A program made the translations under genes and the position numbers. A DNA stretch of 45,803 nucleotides, from assembly GCA_001839685.1 (NCBI GenBank), contig MLAK01000911.1:1-45803 (forward strand), given 5' to 3'. Below are positions 28,984 to 39,568 of this stretch, piece by piece. A model generated the notes under the pieces. It saw nothing but the letters and a program-made list of their open reading frames with translations. It did no database searches and had not been told where the DNA came from. This DNA comes from Tritrichomonas foetus. Its lineage: Eukaryota; Parabasalia; Tritrichomonadida; Tritrichomonadidae. Each line of letters opens with the position of its first letter. The stretch's first letter is position 1.

Positions 28984-31395
28984 TTTGGAGGGAAAAAAAG
29001 GTTGAAATGTAAATCATCATTATTTTCACCATAACCGAAGTAGTCCCTTCAAATGATCAACTATCGTCACAATAATTCAAATCGGATTGAAATAATTCAA
29101 TAAAATCCTCTAAGACTATATAACTATTGAAAAAAATAACTCAACAATTCAATTCTGGACATGATCAATTGCCCAATATCTTTCCTGTTGATAATTTAAA
29201 TTTACTTAAAAGTTTGAATGAATTCTTTTCCTTTGATTTGAATATCTATTTATTGACTTGAAAATTCAAGTGAGTTTTTATATCAGAAAATCAGATGCAC
29301 ACTTTATCACGAGATGTTTCACACCTTCTATCTATAGTATTGATTTAGTTTACAAATGCTGTCAGAAAAGTATGAAGATCATTATTCGAGTGGTTTATTT
29401 AATTAGGAATCAAGTTGATTGAATTCAATGATGAATATTCGAAGAAAATGGGCTCAAATTGAATCCATTTAAATTAAATCTACAGTATAGTTATTAAGTA
29501 CAAAGCAGAATCTTTCAAAAAAATCTGTTGGATAGCTAATCTAATTATTAAATCAGAATAGATTTTTGAGAGATTGTGTTGGAAAACCTTGGAAAAATAA
29601 TTGAAAATTATTTATTTGTTGAGTTTAACTTTTGAATTGACGAATATTCGTCACTCTTTCACAAAGCAATTTTTAATTTTGCTATCTCATCAAATAATAT
29701 GGGTTTAAATTATGTGATTTACTGATTTATAATATTAAACACTGTTTTCACATCATTGAACCTCATTTCGATCTAAAGTTCAATATTTCACAAATGTAAA
29801 TCGAAAATTTCATCTCATATTTTATTATGGAGTGAATATATCAAATTATTAAAGATTATAAAAACTGAAATACCATCTATACCTTAATAAATTGACTAAA
29901 CAATCAAACATATTATTCATCATTTATCTGACCAGATAACCATTTAAAAAACAGTCGCCAATATTTAGTTTTTACTCAACAGAATACAAGTATGAAAATT
30001 TATGGAATTTACAATTAATCTCAGCAAATTCTAGGTTTTGAAGATTCGGATATAAAGGCTGATAAAAAATTTTCTCATTGAGTTCAAAATTATTCATGTA
30101 CTTTGTTTAGATTATCTAATATTCAAAGAAATTATTGATCATTAATTATATTTCAATAACATTTTTGCGTTTCACAGTTTTAGGTGAAAACATTATTGAA
30201 TTTAATGAATTCATGTTTATCAAACAGTCTGGTTTCTGTCTGACGAGAAACAGCCCTATTTCCTCTATTAATATCAATATTTATTGATAGAGATGGTGTG
30301 TTATTTTGAGAAGTGAATACTTCGAAAGAATGTTGCATTGAAATCTTCGTCAAAAACACCCCGCAGAAATGTTCTTTTCAAATTTATCATCAATTTGAAT
30401 GAAATTGATAATGTGAAAATGACGAAAATTGAATTTATTGAAAAATTGATAACCACATTATCGAATCGGTAACTGCAAACAATAGAAAGATAATGCTATT
30501 TAAAGTATAATATTCGAATTACAAAACATAAAAGAATAATAAACATTCAGTTGGAGAACAAAATATACAGTCATTCAAAAATTCACGAATAAAATTATTT
30601 CTCCTAGGGAAATTCACAGCGAAAAATACATTGAAGATTCACGAAAATACATTGTATTATTGCAGAAATCTTTTAGAAAAATTTTTCGAGTAAACAAAAA
30701 AAAAAAAAAAAAAAATTATAAAATAGAACAAAATTAATTCTCCACGAATCTTTCAATTTTGAATCAATAATTAAATATTGTTTCTGCATTTTATGCAGTA
30801 AAAAAAGACCATAATTCTTTCATTAATCATTTCCATAAAAAGAAACTCAGAGTGATCCGAAAATCAGATTTCAGCTATATTTATGAATATTTACAACATT
30901 TCATTGATGTTTTTTGGGTTATTCAAGATATTTCATTCGGATTTTTTTTATTCCCATTAACTACGAATTTAAAATCATAAACTCGCATAAAAAAATCTTA
31001 GAAGCAATAATGAATCATTTTCAATCATAAAATGTCTTTCATAAAGATTATATATATATGAAAAAAAATGTTTCCTCTTTCTGATATAATATAGCATAAA
31101 TTCGTTCTATTTTGAGGTCTTTGCTTGCTTTTTATTCCTAATTTTCTCCATAACCACTCTAATAAATATTATGTTTTAATTTATCACATTTACAGTCTTT
31201 CACATGATATTATTTAATTCTCCATTTATATGACAATACAGTTGTGATATTTGACAGTTGGATAAAATACATACAAAAAAAAAAGTTTGGTCAGTAGTTG
31301 AAAAAACACTTATCACAACCTTTCAATTTTTTTGCCATAACTTAATTTACTTTCAATAATTTGAGTTTTTTCTGAAAATCAATATTGAAAAATTC
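28984..31395. other. Long intergenic region
   Basis: 2.4 kb with no gene I can support. Contents: an A-run of about 20 near 30697-30716, a small hairpin GTTTCT-loop-AGAAAC near 30228-30250, and strongly AT-rich sequence with stops in all frames. It ends at the left terminal repeat of mobile element copy 2. No tRNA or 5S-like sequence seen. Confidence 0.45.
31388..31395 (+). repeat. Possible degraded target duplication, left of copy 2
   Basis: AAAAATTC borders the element on the left; AAAAAGTT follows on the right (32492-32499), 6 of 8 bases equal. Low-complexity A-runs make this weak. Confidence 0.35.
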
Positions 31396-32491
31396 AGATG
31401 TATACAAACTAACTAGCTCTAGATGTAGAAGACTATTGAGAGATCTAAATGAATAATTGTTGATATTATTGTCATCTAAAAATTATTTAATTGTAATCCT
31501 ATTAATAATATATAAATATTATAATTTAAAAATCAAGATACAGAGAAAACCAAATCNAAAAAAAAATTGTGAGAAAAAAATAAACCCCACAGAAATTTCT
31601 GAGAATTATTGAGATAAAAAGTGATTTTATAGCATTAATATCTTGATTATTTCTTATCATAAATCGTGCTTTTTATTATCATATGGCCCTCCATCGAAAA
31701 TTATAATGTTTTCCAAAATACAAAAATGAAGTATAAAAAAAATATTAATAATTTTGATATAAAGAAAAAAAATTTAGGCATCAATGAGAAGATTACGAAT
31801 GTTTTGCCATCTAAATGGCGAGTCATCAGAAAATTCACTTGGCATCGAGTCTGGAAAAAAACATATTGGATTCCATTTTTCTTGATTTGGTCTTTCAATC
31901 GTTGTATCTGTATCCCTGCTTGAGAATGTGCTGTTGAGGACTGCCAGTCTATTTTCTTCATATACTAAAATTTTATGACAGAAAAGATTTCAATACATTC
32001 ATATTTGTCAAATGGAAATTGAATTAATTCAACATCACTGAGTTAAAACTATCAAAATTTTCGCGATTTTTAATTAAAAATCGATAGAAGAAGTGTAAAT
32101 AGAATTATAGGAAGCAGTATTATAATCTTTGTGATTCTTGGAAAAAAAGCTTCTCACAATTTTTTTTTAGGCTTTCTCCAAAATCGCTCTTTTTTCGGTT
32201 TAATTGTTGCAAAATTTCAAAACTATGAATAAATATGGCTCATAACTATAAAAAATAGATTTAACAATTGACTGAAAGCTGTTCACCCGAAAACTGAAAC
32301 AATAGCTTCTTCAGAATCATTTTCGAAATATTTTTGAATTCGGCCATTTGCGAAGTTTGCGATAAGGGAAATTTTCGTCATTCTTTTAGCTATTTGGGTT
32401 TTGATTTTTAACTGATGGTATTAAGTAATACTGATGATAAGGATCATTTTAGTGATTTCGTACGTTAAGACTATTTGGTTTGTATACATCT
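31396..32491 (-). mobile_element. 1,096-base terminal-inverted-repeat element, copy 2
   Basis: Same length and nearly the same sequence as copy 1 (12567-13662), inverted. Terminal repeats AGATGTATACAAAC are intact. The 86-residue frame is at 31701-31961 on the minus strand, and the 20-base palindrome at 32064-32083. By eye about six single-base differences and three N positions separate the copies, so both moved recently or one is a recent copy of the other. Flanking duplication is only approximate. Confidence 0.87.
31701..31961 (-). CDS. Element-borne 86-residue ORF, copy 2
   Basis: Counterpart of 13097-13357 in element copy 2, with FFFF in place of FFLF before the hydrophobic tail. No known family; same caveats as copy 1. 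Confidence 0.3.
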   Translation of the reverse strand: MKKIDWQSSTAHSQAGIQIQRLKDQIKKNGIQYVFFQTRCQVNFLMTRHLDGKTFVIFSLMPKFFFFISKLLIFFLYFIFVFWKTL

Positions 32492-33192
32492 AAAAAGTTT
32501 GGGAAAAACAACTCATATTGAAATTTTACAATTCAAAAAAATACGTTTAACGAAGTTCAAAAGATTGAATGTTGAGATCGAGGGATTTTTCCACATGAAT
32601 ACCAGAACGAGTTTCCATGATGGATTACTTGTATATGAAGCTTTTTAAAAGTGAAACTTAAAAATATTAATTTTGAACACCAAACTACATAATTATCCAA
32701 TTAATCGATCTCTGTTATTGTTAAAAGAGTCATTCATTTTTAAAACTTTTATTATAATTTCTTCTCTTATCCAGGATAACCTTCCGGTTTTTGAATGTTT
32801 TTTATTATTCGCCGTTGATTTACTGATGGAAATAGTTTCAATGTGATGGAATCTCCAATTCATGTGAAACTTAGTATAACTAATAATTTTTTTTGTCAAT
32901 TTACTTAAGATACATAGATTCAAACTGAATCAGGTATTATTTTTGTGATAATCTCAATCCCAATGAAATAATAACAAAAATATGGAATTTGTAGCTAAAA
33001 AATCAAAAAGGTACATCATTGTTATTACGGGTTAAATAATATATATATATATACACTAGAGTAGAATGATATATAAATGTAAATATGTATTACTTTCTTG
33101 ATTATATTTACTTTACCGCATGATTACAAGTCAACAATTAAATTGTTAACTCAATTTATTCCCAAAATATGAAATATTTTTTTCCTTGAGTT
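32492..33192. other. Intergenic region
   Basis: No accepted gene. A 76-codon minus-strand frame (32693-32923) contains KHSKTGRLSWIREEIIIKVL and could be a relic, but nothing supports it further. AT microsatellite near 33040-33052. Confidence 0.35.
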
Positions 33193-35295
33193 TTACATAT
33201 TCTCTTGAATATCAACTGACTTTAAAATAAATGCAGTTCTTGCTAATAACTTAACCTCAATTCGGTTTGATTTTGTTCCCCAGTTCTCCTTTTCAGTCAT
33301 TATTTCTTTTTCAATTGCGATTCTTCCCTTACCTGCATATTTGAAATCATCAGTTGAAAAGATACATTTGTATTTACCTCCTTTTTCAACTCCAATGTAA
33401 TAAGACTCAAAATCTTTATTTGAATTGAAATTAAAAATGAAAACTAAGTCTTTTCTTTCAAATGCAACAACCATATTTTCTTTATCAGCTGCTGAAATGT
33501 AGCCTAAATCACCACAATTTAAAAACTTTTCTTTATGCTCAATATAAAGCATGTCGTGATCAAATCTTTTGAGTGAAGCATATCTTGTCATTTCATCATT
33601 CGCTAATTCAAATTTCCGAATACAATTTTGGAAAGAATCATGATTATACTGATGAGGAAATTCTATTATTCCAGGATGACAAAATTCATTTCCCATAAAT
33701 GTTAAATATGATTCACCTGAAATACCAAAAGTTAACAACCTAATTAATTTCAATAAAGAAATTGAATCATCAACTTTATCTTGATCAATTTTGGATAAAA
33801 ACGACATTTTTTCTTCTGCATTATTACCAAGAAGACGAAAAGCAATTGGAAAAGGCTGATCATGACATTCTGTATAGGATATCGTCTTTTCTTTAAAAGG
33901 ACGATTATTTAATTTATAAACAATATCATTCATGTTCCAATCAGTGAAATTTTCATATTTCTCTAGAGTTTGAACCCATAAATCAGCACCGCCCATGTTT
34001 AAGCGAAAATCAAAACCAAAACCACCATCTTCAAATGATCGTGCAATCCCAATCATTCCACTTACATCTTCAGCAATTGTGATTGCAAACATATCATACC
34101 TATGAATCACATAATTCGCTAAGTATAAATAAGTAACAGCATCTTCATCAACAAGATCACTAAAATAAACATCCCAGTTGAAATTTACATTATTTCCTTG
34201 ATTAACATAAATCATAGAACCAACACCATCGAATCTAAAACCATCAAAATGAAATTCATCGATATAATATCGAAGATTTGATAAAAGAAAGCGTTGAACC
34301 TCAATATTTGAGTAATCAAAGAGTCTTGAATCCCAAACAGGATGAATTCCACGAGTTCCTGAATGAAAATATTGACTTTCTGTACCATCAAAAAAGTTTA
34401 AACCTTCACCAATATTTTTAGATGCATGGCTATGAATTGTATCAAGAAAAACATAAATTCCTAAAGAATGAGCTGTGTCAATTAAATGTTTTAATTCTTC
34501 TGGAGTACCAAAACGTGAACTAGGTGCAAAAAATGAAGTCACTTGATAACCAGCCGATGCATAGAATGAATGCTCCATAATTCCCATTAACTGAATAGCA
34601 TTATATCCCATATTTTTGACATAAGGAATAACATTTTGTGTGAATTCAGAAAAAGTGTGAATTCTCGGTTCAGGGCCGGCCATTCCTATATGGCATTCGT
34701 AAATTAGAAAAGCACAATCAGTTCTTGGCTCAGGCCATGGATGCTTAAATTCATATTTTTGAGGTGGATCCCAAAAAACTCCATCGAAATTGCCAGATTG
34801 CTTGTTTTGGGTTGTATAGTTGATCCAAGCAGGAACTCTTGAAAGTAATTCACCACTATTCAATTCAATGAAACAACGAACTCTTGTATTATGTTTTATT
34901 CGAGTTTCACCATTCTGATTAAAATGGTCATTTTTCTGAGAAGTTTGAAAATTAATCCCAGAAAAACTGTGGTTATTTTTTACATCAGGTAAAAATAACG
35001 TAAAAACTCCATATTGGTCGCGATCACATTTGGTCGCAGGATCTGTCAAATTCCACCCATTAAAATCACCGGCTAAGTAAACATTTTTAGCATTTGGAAC
35101 CCACTCTCTATAAAAAATGCCACCTTCAATCCGATGAAGTCCATAGTGTTTATAGGATATGGTGAAATTGTCAACTGACCCATAATATTCAATAATACGA
35201 TTCAGAGCTTTCTGGAAATTATGTTGCCTCTGTTTCAATTTGTCTGCATATTTCTCAAGGAGTGGATTTTCTTGGAGAATTTTCATTTCTGTCAT
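33193..35295 (-). CDS. GBE1: 1,4-alpha-glucan (glycogen) branching enzyme
   Basis: 700 residues, the length of eukaryotic branching enzymes. It transfers alpha-1,4 glucan segments to 6-positions, making glycogen branches; trichomonads store large amounts of glycogen. An N-terminal CBM48-like domain (FYREWVPNAKNVYLAGDFNGWN, about 57-80) is followed by the GH13 barrel: DTIHSHASKN, GFRFDG with nucleophile Asp356, AEDVSG with acid/base Glu409 and TECHDQ (usually ESHDQ). The C-terminal beta domain starts about 600. All catalytic residues are present. ATG 35295 follows a TCACA initiator by 10 bases; ATG at 35286 is an alternative. It is orthologue-like, with no sign of recent transfer. Confidence 0.96.
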   Translation of the reverse strand: MTEMKILQENPLLEKYADKLKQRQHNFQKALNRIIEYYGSVDNFTISYKHYGLHRIEGGIFYREWVPNAKNVYLAGDFNGWNLTDPATKCDRDQYGVFTLFLPDVKNNHSFSGINFQTSQKNDHFNQNGETRIKHNTRVRCFIELNSGELLSRVPAWINYTTQNKQSGNFDGVFWDPPQKYEFKHPWPEPRTDCAFLIYECHIGMAGPEPRIHTFSEFTQNVIPYVKNMGYNAIQLMGIMEHSFYASAGYQVTSFFAPSSRFGTPEELKHLIDTAHSLGIYVFLDTIHSHASKNIGEGLNFFDGTESQYFHSGTRGIHPVWDSRLFDYSNIEVQRFLLSNLRYYIDEFHFDGFRFDGVGSMIYVNQGNNVNFNWDVYFSDLVDEDAVTYLYLANYVIHRYDMFAITIAEDVSGMIGIARSFEDGGFGFDFRLNMGGADLWVQTLEKYENFTDWNMNDIVYKLNNRPFKEKTISYTECHDQPFPIAFRLLGNNAEEKMSFLSKIDQDKVDDSISLLKLIRLLTFGISGESYLTFMGNEFCHPGIIEFPHQYNHDSFQNCIRKFELANDEMTRYASLKRFDHDMLYIEHKEKFLNCGDLGYISAADKENMVVAFERKDLVFIFNFNSNKDFESYYIGVEKGGKYKCIFSTDDFKYAGKGRIAIEKEIMTEKENWGTKSNRIEVKLLARTAFILKSVDIQENM

Positions 35296-35747
35296 TTAAA
35301 TTTGTGAGGATTATTGATTTATGGGCTATCAAAAAGTTGATAAAGCCCTTATCTTACATTGAAAAATTCACAAACTTTTCGATGAGATCTCAATATAAAT
35401 TCTGAAGTTTTTTTTTTCTTCTTGTCAGACTGTGACAAAAGTTGTGTATGAATCACCCAAAATGTGATCATATGAAATCGAAAAAAATAATACCTTTCTT
35501 TTTAATTTTTTTCATATTCTTAATGACAACTCTTCCAAAGAATTCATTTATTATATTCTCGAAATCGAAAATTATTATTCTTATTCTTTAGATTTTTTTT
35601 CCAGACAAATTGTTTAAATCACACAAATATAAAGACTAATATTATTTCTGGCTTAACTATTGTTAGTAATTCAGAGCTATAAGTGAATCTTTAGATATGT
35701 GCTAAAATAAACCAAAAAAAATCACAATTTCTTTTTTATTCGATAAA
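35296..35747. other. Intergenic region with initiator for branching enzyme
   Basis: TCACA on the minus strand at 35303-35307 is a likely Inr for the branching enzyme, with a 10-base leader. No gene seen in the remainder. Confidence 0.45.
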
Positions 35748-36581
35748 TTACTTTTTTTGTAAAAATGGATTATTCGCTAACTCATATTCAACAGTAGTTT
35801 CTGGACCATGACCCGGAAGAATTCTAGTTTTTGGAGGTAAAGTTAAAATTTTCTTTTTGAGATTTTCAATCAGTTTCCAAAAGTTTGAGCCTTCACTTTT
35901 TGCATCGCCAATGTTACCTTTAAAAATTGTATCACCAACAAATACCAATTCATCATATGGTGAATACAGTGCAACACTTCCAGGTGTGTGTCCTTCAATA
36001 ACCAAAACTTGGAGTTGACTTTGACCACAATTGAGAATTTCACCATCCTTTACATAAATAAAGCGATTTTTAAACTCATCTAGATGACAATCCTGATTGT
36101 TTTGTTTTACTATGACATTATGATCAAATTGAAAATGATCTTGAGTATTTTTTATGTTATTATTAATTTTGAAATTATTTATTCTTTTGAGATTATTTGT
36201 GTTATTTGGTTTTATTTTACTCTTATTTTTGTAGAATATTGTATGTGAATCATTTTTAGGATTTTCATTATTTTTAAAAAGAATTTTTTCATTTGGTGAA
36301 GCAAAAATTTTACAATTTGAAAACTTTTTGCAAATGCTTGGTACTGCTTGAATGTGATCTTGATGTCCATGTGTCAAAAATATGCTTAGATGTTTATCAA
36401 TAGAATTATTAGAATGATTTTGATGATCACAATTTGATAATAAATTAAAAATTTCAGACGAACCATCTCCTGGGTCAATAATAATTGCATGGCTATCTCT
36501 AGTATAAATATAGCAATTTGTTTGAAAAGCTCCTAAGACGAGGCTTGAAAGCGAAACATGATTTCCTTTTGATTTTATCAT
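35748..36581 (-). CDS. Metallo-beta-lactamase-fold hydrolase (glyoxalase II-like)
   Basis: 277 residues from ATG 36581; six further codons back to a TTG are not likely used. Metal-binding motifs are complete: HGHQDH at 71-76, His198 in GHTPGS, Asp217 in VGDTIF and His258 in PGHGP. The layout is that of small single-domain glyoxalase II-like hydrolases (about 210 residues). An insert of about 60 residues (105-165), rich in Asn, Lys and Ile, makes it longer than usual. Such enzymes hydrolyse thioesters or related bonds; the substrate is unknown. Divergent from the neighbouring gene at 37077. Confidence 0.87.
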   Translation of the reverse strand: MIKSKGNHVSLSSLVLGAFQTNCYIYTRDSHAIIIDPGDGSSEIFNLLSNCDHQNHSNNSIDKHLSIFLTHGHQDHIQAVPSICKKFSNCKIFASPNEKILFKNNENPKNDSHTIFYKNKSKIKPNNTNNLKRINNFKINNNIKNTQDHFQFDHNVIVKQNNQDCHLDEFKNRFIYVKDGEILNCGQSQLQVLVIEGHTPGSVALYSPYDELVFVGDTIFKGNIGDAKSEGSNFWKLIENLKKKILTLPPKTRILPGHGPETTVEYELANNPFLQKK

Positions 36582-36599
36582 TTTGATTTTCGTTAACAA

Positions 36600-37057
36600 T
36601 ATTTATGTTAACCACCAGAAAATAGTTTTTCGATAGATCACTTCTCAGTATAAATATACTCTTAAATGTGTACATAGTTTCATAATTCGTTCATAATTGT
36701 AATTCAGTAAAGTATGAATTCATTATTCATTTTATAAATACTACTTTTTTTAAACAAAATGAAATATCATAAACTTCATGAATTACCCATTTGATTATAT
36801 CAGTAAGTTACTTTTTCATTGTGCCTGTGAACATCATTAATGACGAGTTTATCAACAAAGCGAAATTTCATTCATGACTAATTTAATGAAAAAGTAACTG
36901 ACTAATATCAATAAATATAAATTGTCATTTGTATTTGTAAAAAACAATGTTATTCTTGAAAACATGTTAAAATTCAGTGGTAATCATACGTGTGTCTTTG
37001 GATCACATTTTGAAATTTTGGTGAAGTGATTTCAATTCTGCCAAACACAGAAAAAGT
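36600..37057. other. Divergent intergenic region
   Basis: About 450 bases between divergent genes; no gene seen. TCACT at 37058-37062 at its right edge is the likely Inr of the next gene. Confidence 0.4.
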
Positions 37058-37062
37058 TCACT
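37058..37062 (+). promoter_or_regulatory. Initiator deciding the start at 37077
   Basis: TCACT with a 17-base leader to ATG 37077. It supports that ATG although the frame it opens ends after 20 codons, and so supports the frameshift reading of the gene. Confidence 0.5.
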
Positions 37063-37076
37063 TTCTACCTCCTCGT

Positions 37077-37902
37077 ATGTCGGAATCGGAATCCCTCTTT
37101 GATTTCTACAAAGAAATGCAGAATCATCACTGGATCTAAAGACATTCAAAATGCAGACGGAAGCATCAAACAGGAAGTAAATGATTTGGTTTGGGAGAAA
37201 ATTCAAAAGATACCAGATAATGATAGACTCCTACAGAATTTTACACAGCAATACCACAATCTTGAATCAGAAAAGGATCAATTATTGAACTATTTTCAAA
37301 TTGTGATTTCTGCTTTGGATGAAGGTTCTGAAAGCAGTGAAAAAATAACTGTAGGAAAAATTAAAAATTTCCTCTCTAAAGTCTCTGAAATTCAAAAGAA
37401 ACTCCAGGATTTAGATCAGCAAAATAAAATCTACAAGTTACATTTCACATCGGCTTCAAGTTCACAAAATAGCCAAGAAAAAGCAAGTCATACTGAAGCA
37501 GGAAAGATTCATGAAGGAAAGCCTGACATGAACCCGCAAGCCACAAATGATGTTCAAACACAGCCTAAGCAAATCTGCAAAGATGAAGTTGATAATATTA
37601 AACTATTTACATTAATCAAACAAGATAATAAAATAGTTCCATCACTCATCGGCACTGGATCTTTATATTTAGTTTATCAGCTGAACGAAGTTTCTTGTAA
37701 ATTTGTATCTGAAGATCAAAAAACAAACATTACATATAAATTTACAAACAAATCTGACTTAAGGATCAACAATAAAGTGATATCAATAACGGTGAAAAAT
37801 GAAAATGGAAAAATGAGAATAAAGTTGCTAAAATTCAAAGACGAACAAAGTGCACGTAACTTTGCTTCTTTGCTGAAAGAAAAAGCAAAATTAGAAGTCT
37901 AA
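37077..37902 (+). CDS. Coiled-coil protein with RanBD/PH-like C-terminus, +1 frameshift near 37137
   Basis: ATG 37077 opens MSESESLFDFYKEMQNHHWI and stops at TAA 37137-37139. The next frame (+1) is open from there to 37902, lacks an ATG for over 140 codons and continues sensibly as KDIQNADGSIKQEVNDLVWE, so the two parts look like one gene. The long part has a coiled coil (about residues 40-130), a Ser/Gln/Lys linker and a C-terminal domain of about 105 residues (KLFTLIKQ, SLYLVYQL, LLKFKDEQSARNFASLLKEK) resembling RanBP1-type or PH/WH1 folds. That similarity is inferred from pattern only. Either a programmed +1 shift at ATC-TAA-A, a recent mutation or a one-base error. It lies just upstream of the Ras-like family. 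Confidence 0.6.
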
Positions 37903-38280
37903 AAATAATTATTTAAAATTGTCTTTTTTTAATACATCTATTCATTCTTCTTTTTTGGATTTTATCAATACAAGAAACTTCATTAATGGATTCATTTTCA
38001 CATTCTCATATAATCACAATTTAGAATATATCCTTTCAACTTAACCAAAAGCTTATTTTTATGATCATAAAGCATCAAAAATTATTAAATATGTTTAGGA
38101 AAAATGAAAATGAATTCATTGGAGTGTATCATGATCAACAAAATGAAGAATGGCGAATAGTTAACCAAATATTCATTAACATGATAATGAACAATGGTGA
38201 ATTATTTTTGGTTAACAGTAATTCAGTTTACTTCATTTGGAAAATTTCCCTCACAGAATAGTGTTACATCTCTTTTGATT
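37903..38280. other. Intergenic with inverted repeat
   Basis: GTTAACCAAA near 38159 and TTTGGTTAAC near 38206 form inverted arms. A 66-codon ATG frame (38061-38261) crosses them; I do not accept it as a gene. TCACA at 38251-38255 is a possible Inr for the next gene. Confidence 0.35.
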
Positions 38281-39297
38281 ATGAATTCGAACATTTATTT
38301 TATGAGAGTGGTTTTTGTTGGTGATATTAGTTGCATCAACAAGTTGTTATTTCATCATAAAAAGCCTCCGTTTATAAAAGAATCCAAGAAAGCTTGTTAT
38401 GAACTATTCCAAGATATCCAGAATAAAGAACAGGCATCAGTGACAAACATAAAATTAAGTTTATATGTTTCAGATATCACAAATAAAGGACTACCATTCT
38501 TTTTGCATTATTGTGATGCTCTTGTTTTTTTTCATAAAAGATGGACAATGTTCTTCTGATGAAGTGGAATTTATGAAAACTTTGGAATCAGCAATATTTC
38601 CAAATGAAAAAACTGCACAGCAATTGCAATTATCAATAACGTTAAATGTTTTTGACGTCAACAAAAAATCACAAACTAGAAAACAAATAAACCGCCTGAA
38701 TATAAATGGAAAACCATTTCCATGCATTTATGAATTTGAATTTTGTAAAGATGTTGCTGAAAAAGACACAATACAAGCTATATGCGAAATTATCGAAAAA
38801 AATCGAAAACTTAACAAAGAAAGTGTATTTGGTGATACACTGGATGAATATTTTCATTATTTGAATAAGTTTGTACCAAAAAATGATGATGATCATGAAC
38901 AACAAAGAGATTCTCGACCACATATAGGTTTTGCTCAACCCATTCCTTTAAAGATGCCTAACCAAAGTAATCAGCAAATAAATTCAATACAATTCCCATA
39001 CCAAGCCAAGCACCTTCTGAGAGAGCCCATAGCGCACAATCTCCAAATCGATCAGCTTCTTCAAGTACATCAGGGCGGGTTTTTACAAAGATAAAAAAAC
39101 GAGTTATTCTTAAACCAGAGAAAGAATTTAGTCAAATTACAATAACTGGATATGATGGGAAAGGGAGAATTCTATTAGATAATATCAAAGAATATGGATT
39201 TAAAATGGATTACCAGAAAACATTCGTTGTCAGCGAAATTCTGAATAAAGCAGATAGGAACGATGAAAGAACATCAATAAAAAGTCAGGTTACTTAA
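38281..39297 (+). pseudogene. Ras-like pseudo-GTPase family, copy A, two frameshifts
   Basis: Paralogue of the intact gene at 40890. MNSNIYFMRVVFVGDISCIN opens the copy. It reads in frame to CDALVFF, then shifts at a run of eight T (38525-38532); with seven T it would continue into KDGQCSSDEVEFMKTL as in copy C. A second shift lies at about 38970-39030, after which another frame gives a Ser/Pro-rich linker (SQAPSERAHSAQ) and a C-terminal domain ending at TAA 39297 (FSQITITGYDGKGRILLDN). The GxxxxGK loop reads GDISCINK: Lys is lost. Could be a pseudogene or an intact gene with two sequencing errors. Confidence 0.75.
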
Positions 39298-39568
39298 TCA
39301 TTTGACAACCAAACGAATAAAGCGACGATTGAAATCAAGTGAAAAATATTTTCGCTTCCCCGCAATTATGTTAGAAATAAATATTGTTTTTATTTTAATA
39401 ATCCAATGATGTTTCTTTTCATTTGAATCATAACAAGAATAACTAAAGAATCAAGACAAGATTTCCCTATTTTCTTCTCAAGGAAAATGAATATTGCCAA
39501 ATATTGTGGATAACTAAATATCTGTTAACTTAAAATGGCAAATTATCGTTTTACATTCAATAAACATA

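Noticed and set aside
31396..32491. Assigning the element to a named superfamily
   Set aside because: An 8-base duplication fits several superfamilies and no transposase is encoded.
32693..32923. 76-residue minus frame with a helix-turn-helix-like segment
   Set aside because: Too short and unsupported to call a transposase relic.
38061..38261. 66-residue ATG frame between the frameshifted gene and copy A
   Set aside because: No homology recognised, AT-driven composition, crosses an inverted repeat and overlaps the copy A promoter.
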